DNA of 35,000 bases, taken from NCBI GenBank assembly GCA_012295275.1, contig CM022669.1:6094989-6129988 (forward strand), read 5' to 3'. Under the pieces are notes generated by a model. That model had not been told where the DNA came from and made no database searches. It saw nothing but the letters and a program-made list of their open reading frames with translations. Source of the DNA: Chrysomallon squamiferum (lineage: Eukaryota; Mollusca; Gastropoda; Neomphalida; Peltospiridae). Each line of letters opens with the position of its first letter. Position 1 is the first letter of the stretch. Positions 9,116 through 24,620 of the stretch are shown in pieces. The position numbers were made by a program, and so were the translations under genes.

Positions 9116-9560
9116 GTGAGTGCAGGTGTCGTGTTTTCGTTTTTTGTTCGTTTTTTAATCACTCCAGAGTTCAACGGTTGCGGGATGTTTTTGTGTTTTG
9201 TTTTTTCCTTTCAAGATACGTTTTACACGCGGTGTTTCACAACAGTTGAATTCAGTTCAGGTATTGTGTTGTGTTAAACACGTGTTTACGTTTTCAGTGG
9301 GGGTTTTTTCCACAGTAAATTCAACTGATGTGTTTTTAAGTATAATTATTGTTTCACGTGTTGTTTTGTGTGTTTTTTTTTTTTTTTTGTGTGTGTTTTT
9401 GTTTTAGGGTTTTTTTGTTGTTGTTTTTTGTTTCCAGGATAGTCTTTTCACTATGTTTTGCTACGGTTGAATTCAGGTTTTGTTTTATTAAACAAATATT
9501 AGTGTTTTGTGTTTTTTACAATTTACATTATTGTTGTGTGTTTGTGTGTTTTGGCAACAA
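9116..9560 (+). repeat. GT-rich start of intron with diverged direct repeats
   Basis: The first 450 bases of the intron are strongly biased to T and G on the + strand. The word GTTGAATTCAG occurs at about 9244 and 9467, each preceded by a similar TTTC...TTTTACAC/CTTTTCAC stretch. Weaker versions occur near 9315 (AAATTCAACTG) and 9556 (CAACTGAGTTCGG). This looks like a decayed tandem repeat. Read-through frames here are Phe/Val/Cys-rich artefacts. Confidence 0.55.
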
Positions 9561-9689
9561 CTGAGTTCGGTTGTTTTACCATATCAAAGAGAAAGTGACG
9601 TATGCTGTATCTTTGATGGTTTCATATTTCATGATTTTTGTTTTTTGTTTTTTTTGTTTTGTTATTATTATGATTTCTTTTTTTTATCC

Positions 9690-9859
9690 TATTGTTTTAT
9701 CTATCTGTCCTTCTGTCTATTTAGCTTTCTTTTTCCCTCTGTTTATCTCTCTATTGTACTATACATCTATTTACGTATATCTGTCTATCCATTTATCTTT
9801 TTGCCTATCTGTTTCTTTTTCCTTGTAACTTTCTTCTACCTATCAGTCTGTCTTTGTAT

Positions 9860-9893
<34 letters not shown>

Positions 9894-10030
9894 TTATATA
9901 TATTTCAGTCTGTCTGTCTGTCTTTCTAGTTTTCTATCTATTTATGTTATTATTGATATGTGTGTCTGTCAGACAGTCTTCCTATGTATCTCTTTGTCTA
10001 CATATGTAATATATCTGTCTATTTTTCTAT
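9690..10030. repeat. Degenerate CTGT/TATC tetramers with (CA)n core
   Basis: CTGT, TATC and CTTT words alternate across the segment. A pure CA run of about 15 units sits at 9862-9891 and a (CTGT)n run at about 9908-9922. Confidence 0.85.
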
Positions 10031-10093
10031 CATTCTTTTTGTCACATAATATTTTTAAATCTCAGTTCTGTTACACTGTCTGATTTTTCTTTC

Positions 10094-10098
<5 letters not shown>

Positions 10099-10135
<37 letters not shown>

Positions 10136-10193
10136 TGTTCTTTTTCTTTTTTTTTTTTCGCTTTCATCTCTCATTTTTTTAGTGTAGCACCCA

Positions 10194-10256
<63 letters not shown>
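10099..10256. repeat. (TA)n and (TC)n microsatellites
   Basis: TA repeats occupy 10099-10134 and TC repeats about 10197-10256, the latter decaying into CGCTC and CTGT words to about 10290. A T tract lies between them. Confidence 0.95.
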
Positions 10257-10260
<4 letters not shown>

Positions 10261-10296
10261 GCTCTCTCTCGCTCTTTCTGTCTGTCTGTCTATCTG

Positions 10297-11762
10297 TTTA
10301 TTTTATATTATAATTCACTGTTATATTTCATTTTACCACTTCCCGTTCATGCTCATTTTTTGCCAAATTTCAAATACAGAGGTTTCATACCAGTAATTTA
10401 TTACGAGTGTCAGCGAACACTATTTTTGGAAATTATTAGACCCGCCTAACATTTTTCACCCGCTAAGTGAAAACACTGGCAAATTATTTACGTCATTTAG
10501 GAAGAGTTAGAAAAAAACCCCAGAGGATGAAAGCCATGTGTATCAGTGAAATAATTACCTTCGTTCGGAGCCTTAAAACAAGCCAACCTAACTTGGTTAA
10601 TACGGCGAGATTCATTTTGTTGGAACAGTTGGTTAGCTCAAAGAACTGAGATTGTTAGGTAATGTGTTGGTATTTGGTTAACAGCAGATAGTGTGAAAAT
10701 AAAAAGTTAATAATAATCTTTAGACGCGCACACGTTATGTCCTACAGAGCAAACACACTGTCACGTTATGATGACCTATTCCACGAGGACCGCTCAAAAG
10801 AAGCTTAGCCTGTTTGTTTTGAAAATAAGTAAGTTAACTAGCAGTGTATTTACTATCACGTTTCCTCACCCGCCTTCATTTTCTGTTTTAGCTGGACGTT
10901 TAGCAAAGAACGGAAATTAAAAAAAGAAAGAAAGAAAGAAAGGAAGGAAGAGACCCAGTAATTTGACGTCCATTTTAAGAAAGAACTCCTCCGACGTCCG
11001 TTCTGTAACTGGCAGAAACGAGAGAGTTCGCGGTTGCGTGCGCTAAGTCGTTAATTAATTTAGTCCGTGCTAAAACAAAAATAAAACTTCACGCTCGGGA
11101 ATAGCACTGTTAGGTTTGTTTGTTTCTTAAACAAACACACGAAGATTACGCTGTCATTGAAACAACAGCTGGGAAATACACTGCCCTGCATAAGCACGAC
11201 TGAACCTAAAGGGACGTAAGCACGTGCCGGATAAATTAATGTAATTTACTACACGTGGATTGAGAATTTTAAATGAAATCTTTCACGTGTTAGTAACAAG
11301 TTTGAAATAGCTGACTGTTTACTAGGTATGTGTAACGAAAGGTACCCACGTCTGTAAACTCCAGAGGTTGAAATAACGTGCAAAGTGAACAGTTTATTTT
11401 ATATTTGGACTGTGCACGCATAAATAGTCGTTTCCAGGCAATGAACACACAGTTAACATACTAGTAGTTGTGTGACGTTAGCGTTGTTTGAATCTTCACA
11501 AAACGCCAGCAAGTTTGAAGCAGATTCAAATAATAATTATACTCTAGTCATTCTTGAATCGGGAGATGCCAGTCAGGTGTAAGAATATGTCAGATCTTGG
11601 AGAGAAAGATCAGCCAGTGACATGTTATAGACAGTAGTTATAATACAGTAAGATTTTGCAGAATGAAAGTAAAATTTTTATGTTTTTTCTACAGATCGGT
11701 CCGGAGTAGCAAAATACGAATGAGTCGCTGAGCAACAGAGACAAGTATACAAATATAGATAT
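10297..11762. other. Unique intronic island with CpGs
   Basis: About 1.4 kb is almost free of microsatellites, apart from GAAA units near 10924-10950. Many CpG dinucleotides lie between 10965 and 11250. There is no long open frame. The lack of repeats in a repeat-rich intron makes it a candidate for constrained regulatory DNA. Confidence 0.4.
11221..11289. promoter_or_regulatory. Three evenly spaced CACGTG E-boxes
   Basis: CACGTG palindromes lie at 11221-11226, 11252-11257 and 11284-11289, with starts 31 and 32 bp apart, close to three helical turns. CACGTG is the established target of bHLH dimers such as CLOCK:BMAL1, USF and MYC-family factors. TTAAT-type words lie between the boxes. Enhancer function is inference. 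Confidence 0.35.
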
Positions 11763-11873
11763 GTGTGTCTGTCTGTCTATCTATCTATTTATCCATCCAT
11801 CCATCCATCTATATATCTATCTATCTATCTTTCTATCTATCTATCTATCTGTCTGTCTGTCTGTCTATATATA
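11763..11873. repeat. CTGT/CTAT/CATC tetranucleotide microsatellite
   Basis: Blocks of CTGT, CTAT, CATC, CTAT and CTGT follow each other nearly symmetrically. TG-rich (to 11892) and dispersed CA-rich sequence continues to about 12035. Confidence 0.93.
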
Positions 11874-12061
11874 TGTGTTTATGTGTGTGTGAGTGTGAGA
11901 GCACATATTCGTATATAGATACACAGAAGCACATACATAAAGATATACACACAAAATACACGTACATACACACATACAGACATTACTACACACACACCCA
12001 TATACGTCAGATACAGACACACACACACATACAAATTAGCACAATGACTTATATGTACTGA

Positions 12062-12726
12062 GGTTATATTACAATTATAACCTAGACTATTTTGACAGAC
12101 GCAAAAACTGCATGTAAACAATCTCTTTAATGGCAACTTTTTTTTTTTTTTCTTCTTCGCTAGATAGTCCTACTATGTAGACCTAAATATAGGACAACTG
12201 TAATTAGAAAATAAATATTTTTCGGTCGCTAACACTGTTTTTGCGAGTGACAAGTTAAGAAAAAAACGTATACAATTTTACGTATGACTTGCAATGGAAA
12301 TTGAAAAGAACCCAAACATTGTCTCAAATTAAGTAAGTTGGTGCGGCTCTATTTAGGGTTGTTGTTATTGCGAGCTGTAAAGGACGGAATCAATTCCTGG
12401 AAGCCTTCGCGAATCTCCTCCATTACTTGAACGAATAATGAGCCTGAGGACACTGTTTCTGAGGAAATTGAAAATCTAGTTTCAAACGTCACGACGTGTT
12501 TATGTGCGAAGAATTTTGTTGCGAAATACTATCCACACTGTTTCAAATTATCGTAAATTTTTCGCGTTCTCTTATGTTTGATACTTAAGTGTTTTTGTTT
12601 TACAGTTTGGATGATGTCTAAGTGTATCTGTATCTTTGTTTGTGTGTCGGTGTGTGTTTTGTGTATGTGTTTATGTATATGTGTTGACAGATGCAGAGAC
12701 AGATATACAGACATTGATACTTAGAC
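12062..12726. other. Unique intronic DNA
   Basis: No gene is seen. It has a T tract (12138-12151), a balanced-composition stretch at 12340-12500 and TG-rich words at 12636-12682. A (TA)n microsatellite follows at 12727-12752. Confidence 0.5.
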
Positions 12727-12752
12727 ATTTATATATATATATATATATATAT

Positions 12753-13035
12753 TAAATGTCACAGAAGAAATTCAGGTTATCTTTGCTATGTGTCATGATG
12801 CAGTTTTGTAGGTTACTAAACGACCAAGTTTGGTAATGGTATTTGTATGCCGTGTGAAGCATTTCCCTCATAATACAAAACAGCTTAACTGTAATATTAA
12901 ACACATGGAAAGAAGGAGAAACAAAACCAAGTACAATTATAAGCACAACGATAATAAGCTAGGATTCCGTTTGAAACTGAATTCTTGCACATCGGTAAAG
13001 ACATTTTGTTATTATTAATACTAGATAGTCAACAC
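12753..13035. other. Unique AT-rich DNA
   Basis: Short overlapping frames occur on both strands, none with recognisable similarity. Confidence 0.5.
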
Positions 13036-13060
13036 ATATATACATTCAAATGTATATATG

Positions 13061-13112
<52 letters not shown>

Positions 13113-13184
13113 GATATAGATACATACACAAATATATATATACATATACAAACAGGCAAACATACACTTGCACACACACACACG

Positions 13185-13234
<50 letters not shown>
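13036..13234. repeat. Composite (CA)n/(TA)n microsatellite
   Basis: CA runs at about 13068-13096 and 13171-13221 alternate with TA runs at about 13097-13112 and 13222-13232. All frames across it are His/Thr or Cys/Val artefacts. Confidence 0.95.
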
Positions 13235-13747
13235 ACGATAAATCAAATCATAAAATATAAATAAAATCTAAATGCTTTAAGAATGGTTAATAATCGATAA
13301 AGACCAAACGTTAAAATGTTGTTTTTTTTTTTTTTTTTTTTAAATCTTTAAAAAAAAAACAGAACGATGTAAACGTTACGTTAGAAAGTTAATTTTTAAA
13401 AGCAGAAAAACGCGTTTTTCTATTTTAACGTTAATGGACAAAATCAATTTTACTTCATTAAAACTTTCTAATTGTGACGCTGTGCAAGTACGGATTACAA
13501 AAGCGTTTACAACTCAGTTTCAGCTGATTTTAATTAGAGAAGTTGGAACGTGAACGGAGAACTGAGTTTATTAGTACGTTTTGAATAGTAAGCGTTTTGT
13601 TACTTTTTGTTACGATATGTTGTATACGATAGAATTATTAGGAAAAACCCAGCTCCCCCACCCAAAAAAAAAAAGCCTTCCCAGGCATAATATTTAAAAA
13701 TTAACTACCTTAAATGCATCTAAGCAAACGGACATATACGCTTACAT
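13235..13747. other. AT-rich unique DNA with poly-T/poly-A pair
   Basis: A T tract of about 22 bases (13320-13341) is followed within 10 bases by a run of nine A (13351-13359), so a small hairpin is possible. No gene is visible. Confidence 0.5.
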
Positions 13748-13776
13748 GTACACATATATATATAAGTACAGGTACG

Positions 13777-13816
<40 letters not shown>

Positions 13817-13970
13817 CACACACATACATATATACACACACATACACTATCTGACCATATGTAACTTATGTGATCGATGGAGATTATAAGACAATATTAG
13901 TACAGCAAATACACTCATAAATCCACCCACCCACATCACACACACACGCACACACATATATATATATATC
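13748..13970. repeat. (CA)n and (TA)n cluster
   Basis: CA units at about 13780-13810, mixed CA/TA words to 13846, then CCCA/CA units and a TA run at about 13924-13969. Confidence 0.9.
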
Positions 13971-14650
13971 TCACAGACTATTTTGTTTAAGATGAACACT
14001 AAGAAACTCGATATACGGAGATTTACAAACAAAACGCTGACAAAACTGTGAACGCTCTTATGACGTACGCTATACAACGTACGCTCTGCAAATGTACTGG
14101 ACAGTGGTTTTCGTTATTCCTACCAATGCATAACGATTCAAACCCCAAATGGGAGAACCATTATAACGGAAATATATTCTGTTTAAAGACATGAAGCTTC
14201 TTGAAACGTTAAAATGGCCACCGTGTTAGCCGACTGATAAAAGATACGTGAACCATCCCAAAGTGTTCAAGCAGATCACTCAACAACTGATAACTTCCAA
14301 GATAAAGTTTGATGGCAAAAACACTTCAATGATGTTTCCAGCTTCCCAGCATGTGCAGACATAGAAAAAACAAAACAATCGCTAGGCTGTGTTTACAAAG
14401 GCTGGCGGATTAGACTCGCTTAATTCATTGGAAAAAATAATGTGTACATCTACCCGCAAGCTTTTCGAGTAAATTAAAGAACATAATTCAGCTGATTTTA
14501 GAAACGTCACCAGAAAAACCTTGATAATAAAAACCACGTGATTGTTTTTTTTTTTAAATTTCCTTTGCAGAATTACCTTTATTTGGGTAGAATCGAACTT
14601 GCTTGGAATGTTTTTGGATAAAGCAGTGATAATGATGTTCTGTGATGTCA
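13971..14650. other. Unique intronic DNA
   Basis: Mostly repeat-free. An 89-codon minus frame near its end (14382-14651) is Ser/Ile/Lys-rich and resembles nothing I know. A T tract lies at 14546-14555. Confidence 0.5.
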
Positions 14651-14694
14651 TATGTATATATATATATATATATATGCGTGTGTGTGTGTGTGTG
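14651..14694. repeat. (TA)n-(TG)n microsatellite
   Basis: About ten TA units run into about nine GT units. Confidence 0.95.
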
Positions 14695-15230
14695 CATGTT
14701 TATCTTCGTTAACAAAATATCGTTGCCCAATTTCTTGTTTACCAATATATTGATCTGAAATCTATTTGTGGTATTTGTCACTTATTTTTCATCTGTCCAC
14801 TTTATCAATTATTGTCATTATTAGTGTATATTACAGTATTAAAAAAACACACATTTAGTCTCATATTTAGTAAGCTGCCATAAATCTTCGTTTGCCCAAG
14901 GCAATCTGTCTTCTTTGCACTTTGCCAGTCGGTATGGTGCGGAATCTTATAACAGGAATGAGAGGTTGAAAGATAAATGGTTTTCACTGATTAAAAGCAA
15001 AAAGTGTTTTTGCTGGAAAATCTGAAGCGTGTTACATATTAAATCTAAGACTTTGATCCTACTTCCATTCCAGTGTCTTCAAAGTATTATTAATGGCTAG
15101 CTTTTTTCTTTTCCAATATTTCAAAATAGTTTTAAAAAAATTAATTAAAATGCGTTTTTCGAACTTTATAATACATTTAAAAAAAGAATCATTAAAATTT
15201 GATTTTCATCAATCTAAAAATTCCATTTAA
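14695..15230. other. Unique AT-rich DNA
   Basis: Nothing recognisable is present. Short A tracts and stops in all frames. Confidence 0.5.
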
Positions 15231-15231
15231 A

Positions 15232-15295
<64 letters not shown>

Positions 15296-15296
15296 C

Positions 15297-15346
<50 letters not shown>

Positions 15347-15361
15347 ATATATATATATATT
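15231..15361. repeat. (ATAC)n-(TA)n microsatellite
   Basis: About 18 ATAC units, broken by TATA words, pass into a pure TA run (about 15309-15338), a short TG run and TA again. A short AAT run follows at 15364-15377. Confidence 0.95.
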
Positions 15362-15800
15362 CATAATAATAATAATAACTTACAATATGCCTTTATAAAA
15401 TTAAATTATTTTTGAAAATATCCTTACTTTTTTTTCCCTAATCTTTCAGAAACACATTATTTTAACAAACGTTTTCGCGATTTCATGGAATCATTTATAA
15501 ACACAATTATTTCAAAAATGAGTCATTTAACAAATCTATTTTTCAATGCTCCGAACAATTCAGTCGTAATTTAAACACGTTAATTAGCCCCTGACTGACT
15601 TTGCAGAGTACCGAGTAACTGAAATGATCGTTAATTTTGTTGACGGAACACGACTTGCACGCCAATCGTGTGGGTCTTTCAACCACGACAGCTGATCCAA
15701 ATGTCTTACAAAAACACGAATTTTTCCCGCACCCAGCAGCTGATTACATAAACCAGGAATAACACATTTTAGTCCTGTGTTAACAAAACGTCAACACCTG
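15362..15800. other. Unique intronic DNA
   Basis: Mixed composition with several CpGs between 15560 and 15740. No coding frame stands out. The decayed tandem array at 15800 may begin gradually within its last part. Confidence 0.45.
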
Positions 15801-17270
15801 ACTTGAGTTCCTGGTGCTTACGTTTACAAATTCTTCGATTTATCACGTCTTAACAAGTGTCACGTATTTCACGTGAGTTCCTCATGTCGACGTTTTATTT
15901 AATACGTTCACAAACACTTCGTAATTTCGTATTTTAGTAAATGTGATTGTGTTTGGTGTGAGTTCCTGGTGTCGGCGTTTTCCAGAATACGTTTACAAAT
16001 AATACGCTATTTTCACATATTTTAGTAGTGTGATGTTCTTGAGGCACGGTCCTGGTGTCGACGTTTACAAATGCTTCGTAGTTTCTGGAGTCAACGTTTC
16101 CTGTGAATACGTTTACAAATACAGAGTATTTTTATATTTTAATAAAACTGCGAATTTCTGGTGTCTGCATCTACGAGAAAACATTTATAACTAGTTCATA
16201 TTTTCATTTTGCAAGCATAGTGCTTTTCATATGAATTTGTCATGTCAATGTCTTCTGAAATTAGTTTACAAATATTCCATTATTCTTGTTTTAACACGAT
16301 TCTATCCTCTTGAGAAAATTACTATTACTAATATTTTCCCGAATAACTTCACAAATGAATCACATTTTAATTTTAACAAAAATGATCCATTTAGAGTAAT
16401 TATTTGGTTGCCAAACATCATCTAAATATTTTAACAAATACTACGTATTTTAATATTAATCTTTAACAAGCGCTGTGCATTTGGTTTCGTTGAAATGTTT
16501 AAAAGACTCTACCAGCAAATATGTGTATATTATATATTCATTTCTTTTTTTAAAATCAATATATAAACATTTGACGTGAGTTTCTAAATAACTTTAAAAT
16601 CTACTTATTTCATCGAGTGTCAACGTAAATTGTGTTATTCTTGGGTTTTTCATGGTTTTTATGCATCGTTAGACGAACCAAGCATTTAGAGAGTGTGATG
16701 CGTGTCGTGATTTCCTGGTATCAAAGTATATTGTATTTTTTATTGTTCCCAGTGTCAGCATGTATAAGTTTACGGATATATTTATCTAATTTTAATCAGC
16801 TGACGCATTTAATACCAATTTTTGGAGTCATCGTTTAACAGAAACTGTTCTTCTTTGACTGAACGAGAGAACCAGCAAATAAATCATAAACTTTTCACTA
16901 TAGCAAAATACGTATGTAACGTATTTCTTATTTTAATAGAGCTTGAGACTTTTATCATAACTTCCAAGTTTAAACATTTCTCTGAACAAATGTTAGACAT
17001 AGCAATCGTCCTTTTTTCTTTCTTTCTTTCTTTCTTTCTTTCAAATAGAACACTGGGGTTGTTTTTTGTTGTTGTTGTTTTCTTTTGCGATAATTTTTTG
17101 TGTCAACATTTACTTCTACAAGCTAACAAATAAATTGTATTGCTTTTGCTTCATCAAACAAAAACTTGATTATTACAAAGCAATTCTGTTTTTTCTTCTT
17201 TTTTTTTTTCTAAATCGAGCGTGGTTTTTCTTTTGTGAATCTCTAGTGTCAACGTGTACATGAAGAGATC
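15800..17270 (+). repeat. Decayed long-period minisatellite
   Basis: A unit built from GAGTTCCTGGTGTCGACG, then AATACGTTTACAAATACTTC, then a GTATTTTAGTA-like tail recurs. The first block occurs near 15805, 15875, 15960 and 16046. More diverged copies lie near 16083, 16156, 16231, 16578, 16712 and 17242. Early spacings are 70, 85 and 86 bp. Divergence grows to the right, and a (CTTT)n microsatellite has grown at 17012-17042. Frames through it carry no recognisable domain. Confidence 0.7.
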
Positions 17271-18222
17271 GACAAAAAAAACTCGAATTGCTTTTGCTTC
17301 ATCCCAAAAATTTCAAGGAGTCTGAAAACATCCTGATACCTTGTGTTATCGCTTAAAACAGTTCCGCAGTCACTTATTATGCGTTGTCACCAGGACGTTT
17401 TTTCTCATATATTAAATGTCTGACATTTTGATCAGCTTTGTACGTAATAAAACAGCCAGAGCATGCACAGCCTGTTATTAAAATTCGAACATTTTGTTTT
17501 TATTTCGTGAAGATTATTAAACTGAATAGAAACTGGTCGATGTTACACTTCAGTGTCTATACTTCCTTTTTCTTTTCTTCTTTCAATCTTTTCCTTTTTT
17601 TTTCCCATTTATTCATACTTTTGTTTCTCGCTTTCTTTCATTCAGTTATTCTTTTACTTACTTACTTACTTACTGCCACTGTTGTAAATGTTGATAATGA
17701 TGCAAGTTAAAGGTCATACAAATTGTAATAACGTCCAGTACATTACACAAATAAAATTAAAGTTATCATGATGCAACGATATCACAAAAATAAAACTAAC
17801 ACATTTCTGTGTTACAAAAGATATCACAGATATTATTTAATATTCTTAAATTTACAAAAGTTATTATAAAATATTGCTAGCAGTAATCCGAGGATTAGAG
17901 TTTTCTGAACAGCATGATAACATTAAGAAGATTAGATTTAATTTTATAGCCAAATGTCAGCTTCTGAATATTTTTTCAATATCTGTTTAATGCGTTTTAT
18001 TTTCATTTGTTTAATACGTTCATCTTTGTATTAATATTTCTTATCGCTATTTTGAAAATTGTTGTCTTTAAATCAAATTTACTAACGTCATAAATTTACA
18101 ATTGCGCACATTAACTTTCAACAGGATTTTAAGATATTCGTAAATCAGAATATTCGTTAATTTTTTGTAACTCCAAAAACCACTCTACCTTAAAATACTT
18201 GTTTAAATTTGATGTTAAAAAT

Positions 18223-18257
<35 letters not shown>

Positions 18258-18340
18258 AGAAACATTATGTAGAATGACACATGCGTCAGAACGTAAAATA
18301 TTTATTCAGATCCGTCAAATTGTAACTTTTCCTATCATGT
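17271..18340. other. AT-rich DNA with poly-A tract
   Basis: No gene is seen. A (TTAC)n run lies at about 17655-17674 and a poly-A of about 31 bases at 18225-18255. The poly-A is followed by GAAGAAAC rather than an obvious target-site duplication, so a retroposon end cannot be shown. Confidence 0.5.
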
Positions 18341-18800
18341 TTATAACGTATTTTGTGATGTCTTTATAGCATGTAATAAGTTTGTAACCGATTACAGTAT
18401 GTTTAGGAGATGTTTATAAAATGTTTACAATATATTTGAATAGTTATTATTGAATGTTTGTAGCGTTCTTAATTTTTATCTTATTTGAATAGTTATTATT
18501 CATGTTCATAGATGGTTCTTAATTTAATTTAAAACATGCTTATAACATTGTTTATTTCATGTTCATGGAGGGTTTGTAACACAAATAAAACTTGTTTATA
18601 AGGTGTTTTATTTGGCATGTTTGTAAAATAGTTATAACAGTTTATTTCATTTTTATAGTGTGTTTGTAACGTAATTATAACAGTTTATTTCATCTTTATA
18701 GCGTGTTTGTAACGTAATTATAACATGTTCATAGCTGCTTGTAACGCGTCAGGTTTGTAGTGTTTAATATTTATGAGGTGTTTATAACTGTTTCAGTTTT
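18341..18800 (+). repeat. Decayed 43-bp minisatellite
   Basis: Two neighbouring copies of a 43-bp unit, at 18638-18680 and 18681-18723, differ at only two positions. The unit contains CAGTTTATTTCAT, TTTATAG, GTGTTTGTAACG and TAATTATAA words. Weaker copies of TTTATTTCATGTTCAT, GTTTGTAAC and CTTATAAC words extend on both sides from about 18341 to 18800. Confidence 0.78.
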
Positions 18801-21060
<2,260 letters not shown>

Positions 21061-21139
21061 TTGTTGTTGTTGTGTTGTTTCTGCTGCTGCTGCTGTTCTT
21101 GTCATCAATTTCGTCTTCGTCATCATCATACCATCATCA

Positions 21140-21220
<81 letters not shown>
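21061..21220. repeat. GTT/GCT/CAT/ATT triplet repeats
   Basis: Triplet blocks follow each other (TTG, CTG, CGT/CAT), ending in a pure ATT run of about 26 units (about 21142-21220). Confidence 0.95.
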
Positions 21221-21221
<1 letters not shown>

Positions 21222-21360
21222 GATTATTAATGCTATTGGTGAGGTTTTAATTCGTCAGTGTTAATAATACTTAACTCTGGCTAGGTGAACTGTATTATTA
21301 TATACATGTTATATTCCTGTACAGATTTGTCACTTAAGATTTTTATAAATACGATAAGGT

Positions 21361-21850
21361 GCGTTTTGAATCCATATGAGCGATTTTTCCGGATATAATC
21401 ACGTAAATTTGTGATTTATCTTGATAAAATTGCATACTCTTTGTATCATTCAATTTATCTGGATATAATTACAAGTGCGTTCTGTATCTCTAAATGCAGT
21501 TTGTCTTGACATAATCACGTACGTTTTGAATCCATATTTATGATATATACTGATATAATTACGTAGGTTTTGTATCAATATCTGCGATTTATCTTGATAT
21601 AATTACTTACATTCTGAGTACATATTTGAGATTTATCTTGATATAATTACGTAGGTTTTGTATAAATATCTGCAATTTATCTTGATATAATCACGTACGT
21701 TTTGAATCGATATTTGCGAAAATAACGTACGTGATACGTCCGAATTTGAGATATACCTGCATATCATAACGTACTTTTTTGTCTCTGTTTGCAATTTATC
21801 TGGACGTGATGACGTATACATGTATTTTCTGCGATTTGACTGAACATGAT
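21361..21850 (+). repeat. Decayed 44-bp minisatellite
   Basis: A unit made of CGTTTTGAATCCATATTTGC, GATTTATCTTGATATAAT and TACGTA words recurs with period about 44 bp. Block starts are near 21522, 21566, 21610, 21653 and 21698. Weaker copies lie before (21362, 21479) and after (about 21737, 21775 and 21812). No coding value. Confidence 0.85.
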
Positions 21851-22455
21851 CCATTAGCCTGATACCTTTCCAGAGACCAATCAAGATTTCGTGCATCTTT
21901 TAATATATATATCCTTAACTATCATAGTTAATTTGATTACAGCTATTACCTTATTTAACACAAACAATACAGTGTCGAGTAGCATCTTCACTCGCTTAAA
22001 ACAGTGATTCAACTAACCAGAGAAAAACAAACACAGAATTACCGAGGCAGGCGATTCTCACGATTTCATAAATCAAACCAATACGACGGATAATGAAAGA
22101 AGTGTGTGTATTTACCGTGGTCCGCGCTGTCAAGTTTACTTACTTGAAACGTCTATTAACGATCACAAATCATAGTAGTGATTGATGTGTTTCTTAGCCA
22201 CACCGTTATTATCCGAGCTGTGCAAACCATTTTCTTTAATGTCTACACCCTACGGTTATTAGTGAGTAAAAAAAAAAAAAAAAAAAAAAAAACACGTTAA
22301 AATTGGGATCAGATTAACAGAGCTATCTAAAGATGGTCTTATTAAGAAATACGTATTTCGTGGATAATGGGAACACAGAGACGTAAGCAAGACATGAAAT
22401 TAAATTTATGGATTTTTGAAGTGTGGTGTGAGATCACGACATGGGAGAAATATGC
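21851..22455. other. Unique intronic DNA
   Basis: Mixed composition with a poly-A of about 24 bases (22268-22291). No gene is seen. Confidence 0.5.
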
Positions 22456-22525
22456 TGTTATTATTATTATTATTGTTGTTGTTGTTGTTGTTTTGTTGTC
22501 GTCGTTATTATTATTATTATTATTA
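22456..22525. repeat. ATT/GTT triplet repeat
   Basis: ATT, GTT, CGT and again ATT units. AT-rich TTTA words continue to about 22608. Confidence 0.93.
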
Positions 22526-24204
<1,679 letters not shown>

Positions 24205-24264
24205 TTTTCGTTAAAAGTGAAAATATTGTTTATTTGTTTTACAAATAGATCTTAACTGGATTCG

Positions 24265-24620
24265 TAATAATCTCCTGTTAAAAATGTGTCACATTTCGAG
24301 CCTTTGAATATCTGTGAAGGCATCGAATTAAGTTTGTGTTACTGCATATCGTTTGTCATATGACGTGACATGTAATCTGTGATACTTTATCCAGTTGCAT
24401 TTGTCTTATTTTGTAACACTTTATTTGTGAAACTTTATCACGTTAAAGCTGTTTGTCATTTTATGACTCAACATTTGTGTTACTTTACCACATTCTATTT
24501 TGTGACATAAATTTGCGTCACATTATAGTATTAAATTGACTTATTCTGTTACATTTAATTTTGTGATTTATTTTTTGTCCTGTTGGTTCTTTTGCATTAT
24601 CTAATTATATTTGTAGGCGT
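24265..24620 (+). repeat. Decayed minisatellite with TTTGTGTTACTTTA words
   Basis: Variants of TTTGTGTTACTTTATCACATT and TTTGTCATTTTGTGAC recur at roughly 40-50 bp (near 24331, 24377, 24425, 24475 and 24510). They fade out to the right. This is the least regular of the tandem arrays, so the call is cautious. Confidence 0.5.

Noticed and set aside
9116-9277. Continuation of the receptor frame to a stop at 9277
   Set aside because: The frame continues after a consensus GTGAGT donor into GT-rich low-complexity sequence with no ECL2 or TM5 motif, so it is intron read-through. A retained-intron truncated isoform is possible but unsupported.
11118-11136. Short perfect hairpin GTTTGTTT / AAACAAAC with 3-base loop
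   Set aside because: An 8-bp A/T-rich stem is expected by chance in this sequence, and nothing nearby suggests a terminator, miRNA or transposon end.
16822-17133. 103-codon + frame
   Set aside because: It lies inside the decayed 70-86-bp tandem array and ends in a CTTT microsatellite (Phe/Ser run).
18225-18255. Poly-A as a retroposon tail (also 34279-34314 poly-T, 22268-22291, 32979-33002)
   Set aside because: No target-site duplication, Pol III A/B boxes or reverse-transcriptase-like frame could be found next to any of them.
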